A DNA stretch of 64,000 nt, taken from assembly GCF_003601975.1 (NCBI RefSeq), contig NZ_QZWZ01000001.1:62001-126000 (forward strand), in the 5' to 3' direction. The number at the start of each line of letters is the position of its first letter. The first letter of the stretch is position 1. The DNA comes from Mesorhizobium waimense. Its GTDB lineage: Bacteria > Pseudomonadota > Alphaproteobacteria > Rhizobiales > Rhizobiaceae. This document shows positions 1-9,421 of this stretch, piece by piece. The notes under the pieces were generated by a model that did no database searches, was not told where the DNA came from, and worked only from the letters and a program-made list of their open reading frames with translations. A program made the translations under genes and the position numbers.

Positions 1-289
1 CGTCGGCGCCCATCTTGAGGCCGAACAGCTCATCGATCTCGTCGTCTTTCGAGGTCAGGAAGATCACCGGCAGGTCGGATTTCTGGCGCATCCGGCGCAA
101 CAGCTCCATGCCGTCCATGCGCGGCATCTTGATGTCGAGGATGGCGAGATTCGGCGGCCGCGCCGCCAGGCCTTCCAGCGCTGACGCCCCATCCGTATAG
201 GTCTCGACGCGGTAGCCCTCCGATTCGAGGGCAATCGACACAGACGTCAGAATGTTGCGGTCGTCATCGACAAGCGCGATTGTTGCCAT
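1..289 (-). CDS. chvI: ChvI-type two-component response regulator, N-terminal part
   Basis: Partial gene: the window edge cuts off the C-terminal DNA-binding half. The visible residues form a receiver domain. It begins [14 protein letters not shown] with the acidic pair, has the phospho-acceptor Asp in [13 protein letters not shown] and the conserved Lys in [13 protein letters not shown]. This closely matches rhizobial ChvI, the regulator paired with the ChvG sensor kinase that controls envelope and acid-stress responses. Divergent adjacency to pckA is the usual rhizobial arrangement and supports the call. The chosen ATG gives the MATIALV start typical of the family; an in-frame ATG at 307 would add six residues. 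Confidence 0.85.
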   Translation of the reverse strand, partial: MATIALVDDDRNILTSVSIALESEGYRVETYTDGASALEGLAARPPNLAILDIKMPRMDGMELLRRMRQKSDLPVIFLTSKDDEIDELFGLKMGAD

Positions 290-631
290 TTCAAGCGGCT
301 CCCTCATGAGCTGTCCCTTCTTTCGTAGAGAAGGGGCTTTTGCAGGACAAATTAGGTACAAAATGTGGCATAGGCTCCGCCCGCTGTCACGGACGGCATG
401 CCGGCGGCCACTATCGCACCCTATGCGGATTGGACGATCAACGATTGCCAATCCTTTGGGCAACCATCGGACTTTTTTGCACATATAAACGATTTAAACA
501 ACTTTCAAAATTTTTAAATCGATTAATGATTTGATATCATTCGGGTTTTCTGGTTCTGACCGTCTCAGCCTCCTTCGTGAGGTGCCGGTAATTCACCGGC
601 CAGGAACGGCAAATCACAGAAGGGACACTTG
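290..631. promoter_or_regulatory. chvI-pckA divergent intergenic region, AT-rich core
   Basis: This 342-base stretch has no convincing gene. About 455-545 is much richer in A/T than its surroundings. It holds a perfect 8-bp inverted repeat, GATTTAAA (491-498) and TTTAAATC (513-520), and the palindrome TGATATCA at 532-539. Promoters for both divergent genes must lie here. In related rhizobia pckA responds to carbon source and to ChvI, so these repeats are reasonable operator candidates, but that is inference. Confidence 0.4.
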
Positions 632-2233
632 ATGTCGGAAGCCGGCAAACGCAATCCCGCATGCAAGATCGATCTCGAGACCACCGGCATGGTGCGCTAT
701 AATTTTAGTGCCGCCGCGCTTTACGAGGAGGCGATCGGCCGCGGCGAGGCCCGGCTCACCGCCCATGGCGCGCTTGTCGCCGAGACCGGCCAGCACACCG
801 GCCGTTCGCCCAAAGACAAATTCGTCGTCCGCGACGCAGCAACCGCGCCGCACGTCTGGTGGGACAACAACAAGGCAATTTCGCCGGCTGAGTTCGACAC
901 GCTGCTGGCCGATTTCCGCGCCCATGCGGCAGACAAGGATCTCTATGTCCAGGATCTGGTCGGCGGCGCCGACGCGGAGTTGAAACTGCCGACCAGGGTT
1001 ATCACCGAATTCGCCTGGCATTCGCTGTTCATCCGCAACCTGCTGATCCGCCCGCAAGCCGCCGAACTCGAGCATTTCGTGCCCGAAATGACGATCATCG
1101 ACCTGCCGTCCTTCCGCGCCGATCCGGCCCGCCACGGCACCCGCACCGAGACGGTGATCGCGGTCGATCTCACGCGCAGGATCGTGCTGATCGGCGGCAC
1201 CTCCTATGCCGGCGAGATGAAGAAGTCGGTCTTCACCATGCTCAACTATCTGCTGCCGGCGAAGGGCGTGATGCCGATGCATTGCTCGGCCAATGAAGGA
1301 CCGGCCGGCGACGCGGCCGTGTTCTTCGGCCTGTCGGGTACCGGCAAGACGACGCTGTCGGCCGATCCGTCGCGTACGCTGATCGGTGACGACGAGCATG
1401 GCTGGGGCCCGCAAGGCATCTTCAATTTCGAGGGTGGCTGCTACGCCAAGACGATCAGGCTTTCGGCCGAAGCCGAGCCGGAGATCTTCGCGACCACGCA
1501 GCGCTTCGGCACCGTGCTGGAAAATGTCGTGCTCGGCGCCGACCGCGTGCCGGACTTCGACGACGGCCAGCTCACCGAAAACACGCGCTGCGCCTACCCG
1601 CTCGACTTTATTCCCAACGCCAGCAAGACGGGACGCGCCAGCCATCCCAAAAACATCATCATGCTGACCGCCGACGCCTTCGGCGTGATGCCGCCGATCG
1701 CCAGGCTGACGCCGGCGCAGGCGATGTACCATTTCCTCTCCGGCTACACGGCCAAGGTGGCCGGCACCGAAAAGGGCGTCACCGAACCGGAAGCGACGTT
1801 CTCGACCTGCTTCGGCGCGCCGTTCATGCCGCGCCATCCGTCGGAATACGGCAATCTGCTGCGCGAACTGATCGCCCACCACGACGCCGATTGCTGGCTG
1901 GTCAACACCGGCTGGACCGGTGGCGCCCATGGCACCGGCCGCCGCATGCCGATCAAGGTGACGCGGGCGCTGCTCGCAGCCGCACTCGACGGCTCGCTGA
2001 AATCAGCCGATTTCCGCACCGACGCCAATTTCGGCTTCGCGGTGCCGGTGGCGGTTGCCGGCGTCGACAGCGCCATTCTCGATCCCCGTTCGACCTGGGC
2101 CGACAAGCCGGCCTATGACCGGCAGGCAGCCAGGCTGGTCGGCATGTTCGCCACCAATTTCGAGAAGTTCGAGCCCCATGTCGATGCAACGATCAGGGGC
2201 GCTGCACCGCGCTTGCAGGAAGCCGCGGAATAG
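632..2233 (+). CDS. pckA: Phosphoenolpyruvate carboxykinase (ATP)
   Basis: Converts oxaloacetate and ATP to phosphoenolpyruvate, the entry step of gluconeogenesis, needed by rhizobia growing on dicarboxylates. The 533-residue protein is full family length. It has the PEPCK motif [11 protein letters not shown] (188-198), the kinase-1a P-loop [11 protein letters not shown] (233-243) and the kinase-2 motif GDDEHGW (252-258). The ATG at 632 follows an AAGGGAC ribosome site; a TTG one codon earlier is less likely. It is divergent from chvI and followed by a strong terminator, so it is probably monocistronic. Confidence 0.97.
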   Translation: MSEAGKRNPACKIDLETTGMVRYNFSAAALYEEAIGRGEARLTAHGALVAETGQHTGRSPKDKFVVRDAATAPHVWWDNNKAISPAEFDTLLADFRAHAADKDLYVQDLVGGADAELKLPTRVITEFAWHSLFIRNLLIRPQAAELEHFVPEMTIIDLPSFRADPARHGTRTETVIAVDLTRRIVLIGGTSYAGEMKKSVFTMLNYLLPAKGVMPMHCSANEGPAGDAAVFFGLSGTGKTTLSADPSRTLIGDDEHGWGPQGIFNFEGGCYAKTIRLSAEAEPEIFATTQRFGTVLENVVLGADRVPDFDDGQLTENTRCAYPLDFIPNASKTGRASHPKNIIMLTADAFGVMPPIARLTPAQAMYHFLSGYTAKVAGTEKGVTEPEATFSTCFGAPFMPRHPSEYGNLLRELIAHHDADCWLVNTGWTGGAHGTGRRMPIKVTRALLAAALDGSLKSADFRTDANFGFAVPVAVAGVDSAILDPRSTWADKPAYDRQAARLVGMFATNFEKFEPHVDATIRGAAPRLQEAAE

Positions 2234-2259
2234 CCTTTTCGGCATCCGCTTGCGTATCG

Positions 2260-2293
2260 AGACCCGGCTCCGGTCGGGTCTTTTCTTTTTTCC
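2260..2293 (+). terminator. Intrinsic terminator of pckA
   Basis: GACCCG (2261-2266) pairs with CGGGTC (2275-2280), extended by an A-T pair, and is followed by a T-rich run (2281-2291 with one C). Stem and U-tract lie just after the pckA stop. Confidence 0.85.
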
Positions 2294-2315
2294 TCCGCCG
2301 CGCCATGACTGCGGC

Positions 2316-2753
2316 ATGACCAACGACGACAAGATCACCATTGCCGACGACGCCGTGATCCACCCGGGCGACCTGCACGAGGATTTCATCCGCTCGTCCG
2401 GTCCTGGAGGCCAGAACGTCAACAAGGTGGCGACCGCGGTGCAGCTGCGCTTCGACGCCGCCAACGCGCAGGGCCTGTCGGATCGCGTGCGCGAAAGGGC
2501 GCTGAAGTTCGCCGGCCAGCGCGCCACCAAGGACGGCGTCATCGTGATCGAGGCCGGGCGCTTTCGCACGCAGGAGCAGAACCGGGCGGACGCACGCGCC
2601 AGGCTGACGGCTCTGGTCGCCAAGGCGGCCGAGCCGCCACCGCCGCCGCGCAAGAAGACCCGGCCGTCGAAGGGCGCCGTCGAGCGCCGTCTCAAGACCA
2701 AGGCCGGGCGATCCACCGTGAAGAAACTGCGCGGCCGGGTCGGTGACGACTGA
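2316..2753 (+). CDS. arfB: Alternative ribosome-rescue factor / peptidyl-tRNA hydrolase ArfB
   Basis: A 145-residue class I release-factor-like protein. It has the catalytic GGQ at residues 31-33 inside SSGPGGQNVNK, and a long basic C-terminal tail (PPPPPRKKTRPSKG and following Lys/Arg clusters) that in ArfB (YaeJ) enters the empty mRNA channel of stalled ribosomes. It lacks the codon-recognition domains of full release factors, which is the family norm. It would release nascent chains from non-stop complexes. The start was chosen because MTNDDKITIADD is where family similarity begins; the pckA terminator lies upstream, so it has its own promoter. Confidence 0.92.
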   Translation: MTNDDKITIADDAVIHPGDLHEDFIRSSGPGGQNVNKVATAVQLRFDAANAQGLSDRVRERALKFAGQRATKDGVIVIEAGRFRTQEQNRADARARLTALVAKAAEPPPPPRKKTRPSKGAVERRLKTKAGRSTVKKLRGRVGDD

Positions 2754-2764
2754 AATTGCCTTGC

Positions 2765-2800
2765 CCGGCGAAAGCGGCTTTCGGGTCGCCGGTTTCTTCT
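2765..2800 (+). terminator. Terminator-like hairpin after arfB
   Basis: CCGGCGA (2765-2771) pairs perfectly with TCGCCGG (2786-2792), followed by the T-rich TTTCTTCT. It separates arfB from alkB. Confidence 0.6.
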
Positions 2801-2847
2801 GATGATGGCATTCTGTGCCAGACAAACCGGATGAGGCGGAAACTCTG

Positions 2848-3465
2848 ATGCTCGTTCTGCCCAAAGGCGTGCGCCATATGCCCGGCTACCTGCCGCGTCC
2901 CGCGCAAGAGGCGCTGGTCGAGGACATCAGGAAGGTGGTGCAGGCCGCACCTTTGTTCGTGCCGGCGATGCCGCGCACCGGCAAGGAGATGAGCGTGCGC
3001 ATGACCAATTGTGGCGCGCTCGGCTGGGTCACCGACAAGGAGCAAGGCTATCGCTATCAGCCGACCCACCCGGTGACAGGAACGGCCTGGCCGCCCATCC
3101 CGGACCCGCTGCTGGAATTATGGCAAAAGGTGGCGGCTTATCCGCATCCGCCTGAGGCCTGCCTGGTCAATTTCTATGCCGAGGACGCCAAGATGAGCCT
3201 GCATCAGGACCGCGACGAGGCGGATTTTTCCGCCCCCGTCGTCTCCGTGTCATTGGGCGACGACTGCCTTTTCAGGGTCGGCCAGACGACGCGCGACGGG
3301 GCGACCCGATCGTTCAGGCTGAAGAGCGGCGATGTCGTCGTGCTTGGCGGCGAGGGCCGCCTCTGCTTCCACGGCGTCGATCGGATCTACCCGTCGACCT
3401 CGGCGCTGCTCAAGAATGGCGGCCGGATCAATCTGACACTGCGGCGGGTGACGAAAGCAGTGTAA
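2848..3465 (+). CDS. alkB: AlkB-type DNA/RNA demethylase (Fe(II)/2-oxoglutarate dioxygenase)
   Basis: Oxidatively removes methyl lesions such as 1-methyladenine and 3-methylcytosine. The iron-binding triad is visible as HQD (His and Asp in MSLHQDRDE) and the distal His in CFHGVDR. The 2-oxoglutarate-binding arginines sit in RINLTLRR near the C-terminus. Length (205 residues from this ATG) fits the family. A GTG at 2815 would add eleven residues and cannot be excluded, but the ATG start places MLVLPKGVRHMPGYL at the expected beginning of the fold. It converges with the membrane-protein operon downstream. Confidence 0.93.
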   Translation: MLVLPKGVRHMPGYLPRPAQEALVEDIRKVVQAAPLFVPAMPRTGKEMSVRMTNCGALGWVTDKEQGYRYQPTHPVTGTAWPPIPDPLLELWQKVAAYPHPPEACLVNFYAEDAKMSLHQDRDEADFSAPVVSVSLGDDCLFRVGQTTRDGATRSFRLKSGDVVVLGGEGRLCFHGVDRIYPSTSALLKNGGRINLTLRRVTKAV

Positions 3466-5038
3466 CGAGATCATCCGTCAGCGGTTGAGGGCGGATATAG
3501 TCGTCGCGCAGATAGATGCGCACGATATCGTCCTCGGCAAGTACGCGGTAGTGAGCCAGGATGGCGTCAAAGCCAAATCGTTTCCTCAGCCGGTTCGTCC
3601 AGTACATATCGTCCTTCTGGAAGACGATGACGTCTGGGCGCCGACGTTCGAATTCTTCACGCTTGCCTTCGGCATAGCGCACCATGATCGTATTGTAGTG
3701 CGTTGCTTCGGCGGCATTGCCTGAAAGTTCCGCCAGTTTGGACAGATAGAGCGAGTATGCCCCCAGCCAATCGCTGACATGGGTCGAGACGAAACGCCCG
3801 CCGATCATGCGATTGAGGGGATGGCCAGCAGCAATGTCGGAACCGATCAGTGCGACCGTCGGCTGGTCTGTCGCGGTGTGAATGGTCGCAACCAGCGTTG
3901 AGTCCGGCTTCTGGCTGCTCCAATATGGGCAGAAGGCGACCACCACCCCTGCCAGCATCAGGGCACGCGTTGTACCGGGCACAAGGGACAACAAGTTTTC
4001 CGAGTGTCGCTCGCTCCTCAAATATGCCAGCAGGCAAAAAATGGCTGCGATGGCACAGAAAATGGTGGGGTAGGCGTGATAGGCCCAACCTTTCGCCTGG
4101 TAAAAAAGTGGAAACATGCCCGCAACCGATGCGGCCAGCCCCACTGCCGTCAACTCAGGAAACCGCCCTGCCGGCCACAGCCGAAAGGCGGAGAACAGCA
4201 GAAAACACCACGCAAAACCGTAACGGGCGAGGATGGGTTGGAAAACGCCGATTTGCGCATAGACATCCGCCAGAAGCGGATAAACGTTGTGCAGGAATTC
4301 CGGATAGATCAGTTTGACCGCTCCAAGATAAGCGATGCAAACCCCTCCGATGACCCAGTGTTCGGGAGCGAAGATCGGCTTCAAGCTGCGTCGACGCACT
4401 GCCACGAGCAGCGCTGGCACCAACACCATGATCGCATAGTAGGGTTTGACCAGCAGCAGCATGCTGCCCGACAGGCCGGCTAGCGCGGCAAGGCCGAGGC
4501 TCGGCGGTGTCGCATTTTCGCGCGCGCGCCAGGCATGAAGCACCAACAGCGGGATGAAAAACGCAACGCCGATATGCTCCCGCTCGCTGAAGGCGTTGCC
4601 GGGAAAGATGACCAGCATCGCGTAGAAGGCGGGGGCAAGCTTAAACAATGATGCCGTTTCAGGAAAACCTGCGCGCTTGATGATGGCGCCCGAGAACAAA
4701 AGTCCGGCAAGCGCGGCCAGGTAGGTCCAGGCCTGGACCAGGATTTCAGGAGCGATTCCCAGCATCCGAGCCGCCGCCACCGGCGGCCAGTACAGCCATA
4801 CGCTGAACGGAGGATTGGTCTCGTAGATTTGGGAGTACAGCCGCTCACCGGAGAGCATGCGCTCGCACGCCGTGATCAGCCAGCTCGTGTCCGGAATGGT
4901 CCCCCAGCGCATCTGCCAGACGATCGAGAAGATCGTGATGGCCGCGAAGGCAAGGGCATTGCGACTGGAAAATAGCGACGTCGCCAGATCCTGGCTGCGC
5001 CAGCGCTCCAGGGTGCTGACATCATTCGAAATACTCAT
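3428..5038 (-). CDS. Polytopic membrane protein, GT-C-like glycosyltransferase candidate
   Basis: A 536-residue protein with about ten hydrophobic segments and a hydrophilic C-terminal part. Acidic residues in the first external loop (TIPDTSWLITACERML and GERLYSQIYETNPPF) resemble the loop-1 pattern of GT-C glycosyltransferases that use polyprenyl-phosphate sugars, so it may be the final transferase of the operon. It does not match a named family that I can assign securely. The ATG at 5038 overlaps the gtrA stop codon (ATGA), which fixes the start and shows translational coupling. It is last in the operon and converges with alkB. Confidence 0.7.
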   Translation of the reverse strand: MSISNDVSTLERWRSQDLATSLFSSRNALAFAAITIFSIVWQMRWGTIPDTSWLITACERMLSGERLYSQIYETNPPFSVWLYWPPVAAARMLGIAPEILVQAWTYLAALAGLLFSGAIIKRAGFPETASLFKLAPAFYAMLVIFPGNAFSEREHIGVAFFIPLLVLHAWRARENATPPSLGLAALAGLSGSMLLLVKPYYAIMVLVPALLVAVRRRSLKPIFAPEHWVIGGVCIAYLGAVKLIYPEFLHNVYPLLADVYAQIGVFQPILARYGFAWCFLLFSAFRLWPAGRFPELTAVGLAASVAGMFPLFYQAKGWAYHAYPTIFCAIAAIFCLLAYLRSERHSENLLSLVPGTTRALMLAGVVVAFCPYWSSQKPDSTLVATIHTATDQPTVALIGSDIAAGHPLNRMIGGRFVSTHVSDWLGAYSLYLSKLAELSGNAAEATHYNTIMVRYAEGKREEFERRRPDVIVFQKDDMYWTNRLRKRFGFDAILAHYRVLAEDDIVRIYLRDDYIRPQPLTDDLVTLLSSPAAVSD

Positions 5039-5451
5039 GAAACCGCCCGCATCTTGGTGCCCGGCGCGAACACCCACCGGTCGAGGACGAAGTAGTTGAA
5101 AGCTGGCACGGCGGCGCAGATGATAGCGATCGACAGCACTGGTTTCGCACCAAGACCATCGACCAGAATCAGTGGCAACAGCCAGGAAAAACCGAGCCCA
5201 AGCGCCGTTAGCAGGAAGAACCGGGGCGCCTCGAACGCATGCGACCCCGGCGACACAAAGGTCACATATTTGTGGCCGGCATAGGAAAAGATCGCAGCAA
5301 TGACGTAGGCGGCAACCGAAGCCCGCGTCGCCGGCAGCGCGAAACCCGGAAGCGAGGACAGCAAGAAGGCGCACACCGCATAGACCAGCGTGGATGCAAT
5401 CCCGATCAGGGCAAAGCGCGACAGGCGACGATACGAACCAGTACTCACCAT
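5035..5451 (-). CDS. GtrA-family membrane protein (putative lipid-linked sugar flippase)
   Basis: A 138-residue protein with four hydrophobic segments and the GtrA signature (RFALIGIASTLVYA at the N-terminus, FNYFVLDRWVF near the C-terminus). GtrA proteins are thought to move undecaprenyl-phosphate-linked sugars across the inner membrane. The start follows the methyltransferase stop by seven bases, and the stop overlaps the next gene. Its position between a polyprenyl-sugar synthase-like GT2 and a GT-C-like protein fits that job. Confidence 0.85.
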   Translation of the reverse strand: MVSTGSYRRLSRFALIGIASTLVYAVCAFLLSSLPGFALPATRASVAAYVIAAIFSYAGHKYVTFVSPGSHAFEAPRFFLLTALGLGFSWLLPLILVDGLGAKPVLSIAIICAAVPAFNYFVLDRWVFAPGTKMRAVS

Positions 5452-5458
5452 GGTGCGC

Positions 5459-6229
5459 TCAGGCTGCCAGCTTGTCGCCGAAGTGACGGCTATCGAGCGC
5501 GGTGTTTTCGCGAAACACCGCCAGCAATGAAACGCCGAACGGCAAAGTTGCATTTGGCACGATGCGGCCCTCTGCCGAAAACACCGCCTTCATCGCCGCG
5601 TTGATCGGTTTCGGCGGCGTTGCATGACCTGCCGGCCGGGCCGGTTTGCGTACCCTGTCCATCAATCGTGCCAGCGCCGCGACGGGAAACAGCGTCGCAT
5701 TGGTGTAGCTTAGCCGGTCGATCGTGAACCCGGCCTTGTCGATTCGTTCGCGCAGCAGGTTGCGTGAATAGCGCCGCATGTGGTGCAGCCCCACATCATG
5801 CGTGCTCCAAAGCCATTGATGTGCCGGCACGGTAAGGATGACGCGGCCACCTGGTTTCAGCATTTGGCGGATTGCCGTCAGCGAAGCTTCATCCTCGGCG
5901 ACGTGTTCCAGCACATCGAACAGGCAGACGAGGTCGCAGCTTTGCGGCGCGACAGGAATGTTGTTCGGCAGATGGCCGGCAAGAAAGTCGCGGCCGGTCT
6001 TTTCCCGGGCGATCTGGCGCGCCAGATCGCTCATTTCCACCGCCGTTACTGCGCCGAACTGCTCCAGCATCCGGATGTTGCCCCCCGTACCGGCGCCGAT
6101 CTCGACAATGTGCGCCTTCTCGGGCAGCTTGAGACCGCGGATGACTGCTTCGGCGATGGCGCGCCGCCCGCAAAACCACCAATGCTCGTCCTCGGTGGCT
6201 GCCATCTGGCGGTAAGCGTCGAGCTCCAT
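5459..6229 (-). CDS. SAM-dependent class I methyltransferase
   Basis: A 256-residue protein of the methyltransferase-11 type. Motif I is VEIGAGTGGN (residues about 42-51) and the post-I acidic residue lies in VTAVEMSD. The FDVLEH motif is typical of the UbiG/Coq3-like group, though the acceptor cannot be read from sequence. Its ATG overlaps the stop of the glycosyltransferase gene (ATGA at 6226-6231 read on the minus strand), so it belongs to the same glycosylation operon and may modify a sugar or lipid carrier. Confidence 0.85.
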   Translation of the reverse strand: MELDAYRQMAATEDEHWWFCGRRAIAEAVIRGLKLPEKAHIVEIGAGTGGNIRMLEQFGAVTAVEMSDLARQIAREKTGRDFLAGHLPNNIPVAPQSCDLVCLFDVLEHVAEDEASLTAIRQMLKPGGRVILTVPAHQWLWSTHDVGLHHMRRYSRNLLRERIDKAGFTIDRLSYTNATLFPVAALARLMDRVRKPARPAGHATPPKPINAAMKAVFSAEGRIVPNATLPFGVSLLAVFRENTALDSRHFGDKLAA

Positions 6230-7236
6230 CAGTCCGTCCCCTCATATGTGCGGCGCACGATGTAGATCGGGCGCTGTTTGATCTCGGCATAGACGCGACC
6301 GAGGTACTGACCGATGATGCCGATGCCGAGCAACTGGATGCCGCCGAGGAAGAGGACGCTGACCAGCAGCGAGGCATAGCCGGGCACGTCGATGCCGAAC
6401 ACCAGTGTCTTGGCGATGATCAGCAGGCCGTAGAGGAACGACAAAGCCGAGATCGTCGCGCCGACATAGGTCCAGATCTCGAGCGGCGCGGTCGAAAAGC
6501 TGGTGATGCCTTCGAGCGCAAAGTTCCACAGCCTCCAGCCCGAGAATTTCGATCGTCCGGCGATGCGTTGGTCACGTTTGTATTCGACGGTCGCGGTGCG
6601 AAAGCCGACCCAGGCGAACAGGCCTTTCATGAAGCGGCGCCGTTCGGGCAACGAGCGCAGCGCTTCGATCACCTGCCGGTCGATCAGTCGGAAGTCACCG
6701 ACATCATGCGGGATCTTCTGCTGCGCGATCCAGTTGTGGACGCGGTAGAACATCGACGCCGAGCGCTGCTTGAGAAAGCTGTCGCTCGATCGGTTGGCAC
6801 GTTTGGCGAGCACGACCTCGAAACCCTCGCGCCATTTTTCGACGAGCAGCGGAATGACATGCGGCGGATCCTGCAGGTCGACATCCATGGGGATCGCGGC
6901 ATCGGCATCGCAGCAGTCGAGACCGGCGGTGAGCGCGGCTTCCTTGCCGAAATTGCGCGACAGGTCGATCACCTGGATACGCCGATCGGTTCGCTGTGCC
7001 TCGATCAGCCGTTCGAGCGTCGCGTCGTTGCTGCCGTCATTGATGAAGATGAATTCGAAGGCGACGCCGTCATCCTTAAGCGGGTCGGTATTTTCACGCA
7101 CAGCTGCCAGAAACGGAGCGATCGCGCCTTCCTCATTGTGTACTGGCACGATCAGGGCAACCGTGGCCGTCCCGTTCTCCGGCAGCGCCGCGCGGCCAGT
7201 TGCCGGCCCAGCAATATGAAGGAATGGCGCGTTCAT
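6229..7236 (-). CDS. Family 2 glycosyltransferase, DPM1/ArnC/GtrB-like, membrane-anchored
   Basis: A 335-residue GT-A protein with two C-terminal membrane segments. Residues 27-34 (VALIVPVHNEE region) start the Rossmann fold. DVDLQDPPHV carries the metal-binding Asp residues, and GDFRLIDRQV and KRDQRIAGRSKFS are typical of polyprenyl-phosphate sugar transferases. The tail (about 245-330) resembles GtrB. It probably loads a sugar from a nucleotide donor onto undecaprenyl phosphate. First gene of a four-gene operon, translationally coupled to the methyltransferase. Confidence 0.9.
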   Translation of the reverse strand: MNAPFLHIAGPATGRAALPENGTATVALIVPVHNEEGAIAPFLAAVRENTDPLKDDGVAFEFIFINDGSNDATLERLIEAQRTDRRIQVIDLSRNFGKEAALTAGLDCCDADAAIPMDVDLQDPPHVIPLLVEKWREGFEVVLAKRANRSSDSFLKQRSASMFYRVHNWIAQQKIPHDVGDFRLIDRQVIEALRSLPERRRFMKGLFAWVGFRTATVEYKRDQRIAGRSKFSGWRLWNFALEGITSFSTAPLEIWTYVGATISALSFLYGLLIIAKTLVFGIDVPGYASLLVSVLFLGGIQLLGIGIIGQYLGRVYAEIKQRPIYIVRRTYEGTD

Positions 7237-7314
7237 TTACTTGTCGAAGCCCCCAGATCGGGGCCGACAATAGAAAAGCTGGGTTAAGATGACTTTAAGG
7301 AATGCTTCGAAATT

Positions 7315-8274
7315 TCACAGTTTTCTAAGGGCTACTTCCTCGACCAGATGATTGGCGCCCTTGCGCAGGATGAGATCGGCCCGTGCGCGCGTCGGCAGGA
7401 TGTTTTCGCGCAGGTTCTTCAGGTTGATGTTGGCCCACAACCCCTCGGCAATGGCGCGCGCCGCGTCTTCCGAAAGCTGCGAATAGCGGTGGAAGAAGGA
7501 GTCCGGATTGCGGAAGGCGGTTTCGCGCAGCCGCATGAAGCGCTGGATATACCATTGGTGGATCAGCGCCTCCTCGGCATCGATATAGATGGCGAAGTCG
7601 AAGAAGTCGGACAGGAACGGCACGATCTTGCCGTCCCTCGGCAATTTACCCGGCTGCAGCACATTGATGCCTTCGAAGATCAGTATGTCCGGCCGGTCGA
7701 TCGTGACGAACTCGCCGGGAATGACGTCGTAGGTCAAATGTGAATAGACAGGCGCGCGAACATTGCGCTGCGCCGATTTGATGCCCGACAGGAACCTAAG
7801 CAGGGCGCCGACGTCGTAGCTGTCGGGAAAGCCCTTGCGCTCCATCAAATTGTCGCGGCGCAGGATCTCATTCGGCAACAGGAAGCCGTCGGTGGTGATC
7901 AGATCGACCTTGGGGCTCGAGGGCCAGCGCGCCAAAAGCTCCTTGAGCACGCGCGCCGTAGTCGATTTGCCTACCGCGACAGAGCCGGCAATGCCGATGA
8001 TGAAGGGCGTCTTGACCACATCCTGGGCGTTGAAAAAGGCCTGCCGCTGCCTGAACAGCAATTGGCTCGCCTCGACATGCGCCGACAGCAGCCGCGACAG
8101 CGACAGATAGATCCGCTTGACCTCTTCGAGGTTGACCGGGTCGTTCAGCGAGCGCAGCCGGTTGATCTCGTCTTCGGTCAGCGTCAGCGGCGTGTCGGCG
8201 CGGAACTGCGACCATTGCTCGGCCGAGAAGAAACGATAGGGCGAATATTTCTCGGTAGGAGCAAGCTGGTCCAT
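7315..8274 (-). CDS. coaA: Pantothenate kinase, type I
   Basis: Phosphorylates pantothenate, the first committed step of coenzyme A synthesis. 319 residues, family length. The P-loop is [12 protein letters not shown] (94-105). [11 protein letters not shown], the [11 protein letters not shown] motif and the C-terminal RADLILRKG region match bacterial CoaA. The ATG at 8274 gives the usual N-terminus ([13 protein letters not shown]). It lies 23 bases after hisE on the same strand, the typical rhizobial position at the end of the histidine block. Confidence 0.95.
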   Translation of the reverse strand: MDQLAPTEKYSPYRFFSAEQWSQFRADTPLTLTEDEINRLRSLNDPVNLEEVKRIYLSLSRLLSAHVEASQLLFRQRQAFFNAQDVVKTPFIIGIAGSVAVGKSTTARVLKELLARWPSSPKVDLITTDGFLLPNEILRRDNLMERKGFPDSYDVGALLRFLSGIKSAQRNVRAPVYSHLTYDVIPGEFVTIDRPDILIFEGINVLQPGKLPRDGKIVPFLSDFFDFAIYIDAEEALIHQWYIQRFMRLRETAFRNPDSFFHRYSQLSEDAARAIAEGLWANINLKNLRENILPTRARADLILRKGANHLVEEVALRKL

Positions 8275-8297
8275 CGAGTTTCCTGCCCTCCTCGCGG

Positions 8298-8621
8298 TCA
8301 GCCCTTCGACCGGGATGCCTTTTCGGCGACGCCCGAGCGGCCGGTGCGGCCCTCGAGTTCCCTCAGCACGTCGTCCAGCGGAACCCCAGCGATGCCGAGA
8401 ACGACAAGCCAATGATATATAAGATCAGCACTTTCCGAAACGAGGGCCTGCTTGTCGCCCTTTACGGCGGCGATCACCGTCTCGACCGCCTCTTCGCCGA
8501 GCTTCTGTGTCGCTTTGTCGATGCCCTTCGCGAACAGTTTTGCCGTCCACGAGTCCGGGTCACCGGACCGGGCGCGTTCGCCGATGATTTTTTCCAGATC
8601 GAGCAGCGAAAAGTCAGCCAT
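8298..8621 (-). CDS. hisE: Phosphoribosyl-ATP pyrophosphatase
   Basis: Second enzyme of histidine synthesis, hydrolysing phosphoribosyl-ATP to phosphoribosyl-AMP. 107 residues with the all-alpha MazG-like fold. The metal-binding motif is seen in [13 protein letters not shown] and in the [14 protein letters not shown] helix. It is a stand-alone HisE, not fused to HisI. Eight bases separate it from hisF upstream. Confidence 0.95.
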   Translation of the reverse strand: MADFSLLDLEKIIGERARSGDPDSWTAKLFAKGIDKATQKLGEEAVETVIAAVKGDKQALVSESADLIYHWLVVLGIAGVPLDDVLRELEGRTGRSGVAEKASRSKG

Positions 8622-8629
8622 GGCGCCGT

Positions 8630-9421
8630 TTAGAGCCGATTATCCAGGGAGTCCAGCCGCATGGACAGTCCGGCGGCAGCCATATGCGCCTTGGCCTCGG
8701 CGATGGTGTAGGTGCCGAAATGGAAGATCGAGGCCGCGAGCACAGCGCCGGCATGGCCGTCGCGTATGCCTTCCACCAGATGGTCGAGCGTGCCGACGCC
8801 CCCCGACGCGATGACCGGCGCGCGCACCGCGTCCGCAATGGCGCGGGTCAGCGCAAGGTCGTAGCCGGCCTTGGTGCCGTCGCGGTCCATCGAGGTCAAA
8901 AGGATCTCGCCGGCGCCGCGATCGACCATCTGTCTTGCGAAGTCGACGGCGTCGATACCGGTCTTCTCGCGCCCGCCATGGGTGAAGATCTCCCAGCGGT
9001 CGGCCTCGCCGGCTGCCGACACTTTCTTGGCGTCGATGGCGACGACGATGCACTGGTTGCCGAACTTGTCGGCGGCTTCCGCGACGAAATCCGGGTTCTT
9101 CACCGCCGCCGTGTTGATCGACACCTTGTCGGCGCCGGCCAGAAGCAGCTTGCGGATGTCGGCCACCTGGCGCACGCCGCCACCGACGGTCAAAGGCATG
9201 AAGCATTGTTCGGCGGTGCGGGCGACGACGTCGAAGATGGTCTCGCGGTTGTCCGACGACGCGGTGATGTCGAGAAAGCAGAGCTCGTCGGCGCCGGCCG
9301 CATCATAGGCCTTGGCTGCCTCGACCGGATCGCCGGCATCGACCAGGTCGACGAAATTGACGCCCTTGACGACGCGGCCGTTCTTGACATCGAGACAGGG
9401 GATGACGCGGGCCTTCAGCAT
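8630..9421 (-). CDS. hisF: Imidazole glycerol phosphate synthase, cyclase subunit
   Basis: Works with HisH to form imidazole glycerol phosphate and AICAR. 263-residue TIM barrel. The catalytic aspartates are visible as Asp11 in IPCLDVKNG and Asp130 in VVAIDAKK; the phosphate-binding half-barrel motifs GGGVR and ASGGVG are present. The ATG at 9421 overlaps the stop of the upstream ureohydrolase gene (ATGA), which sets the start. Confidence 0.97.
   Translation of the reverse strand: MLKARVIPCLDVKNGRVVKGVNFVDLVDAGDPVEAAKAYDAAGADELCFLDITASSDNRETIFDVVARTAEQCFMPLTVGGGVRQVADIRKLLLAGADKVSINTAAVKNPDFVAEAADKFGNQCIVVAIDAKKVSAAGEADRWEIFTHGGREKTGIDAVDFARQMVDRGAGEILLTSMDRDGTKAGYDLALTRAIADAVRAPVIASGGVGTLDHLVEGIRDGHAGAVLAASIFHFGTYTIAEAKAHMAAAGLSMRLDSLDNRL

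Noticed and set aside
614..1930. 438-codon open frame antisense to pckA
   Set aside because: It is the mirror of a well-conserved gene in GC-rich DNA; its residues are Arg/Gly/Ala-rich with no motif, and pckA on the other strand is certain.
3428..5374. 648-residue version of the GT-C-like membrane protein
   Set aside because: Residues before 5038 are the wrong-frame translation of gtrA. The ATGA overlap at 5035-5038 gives a natural start.
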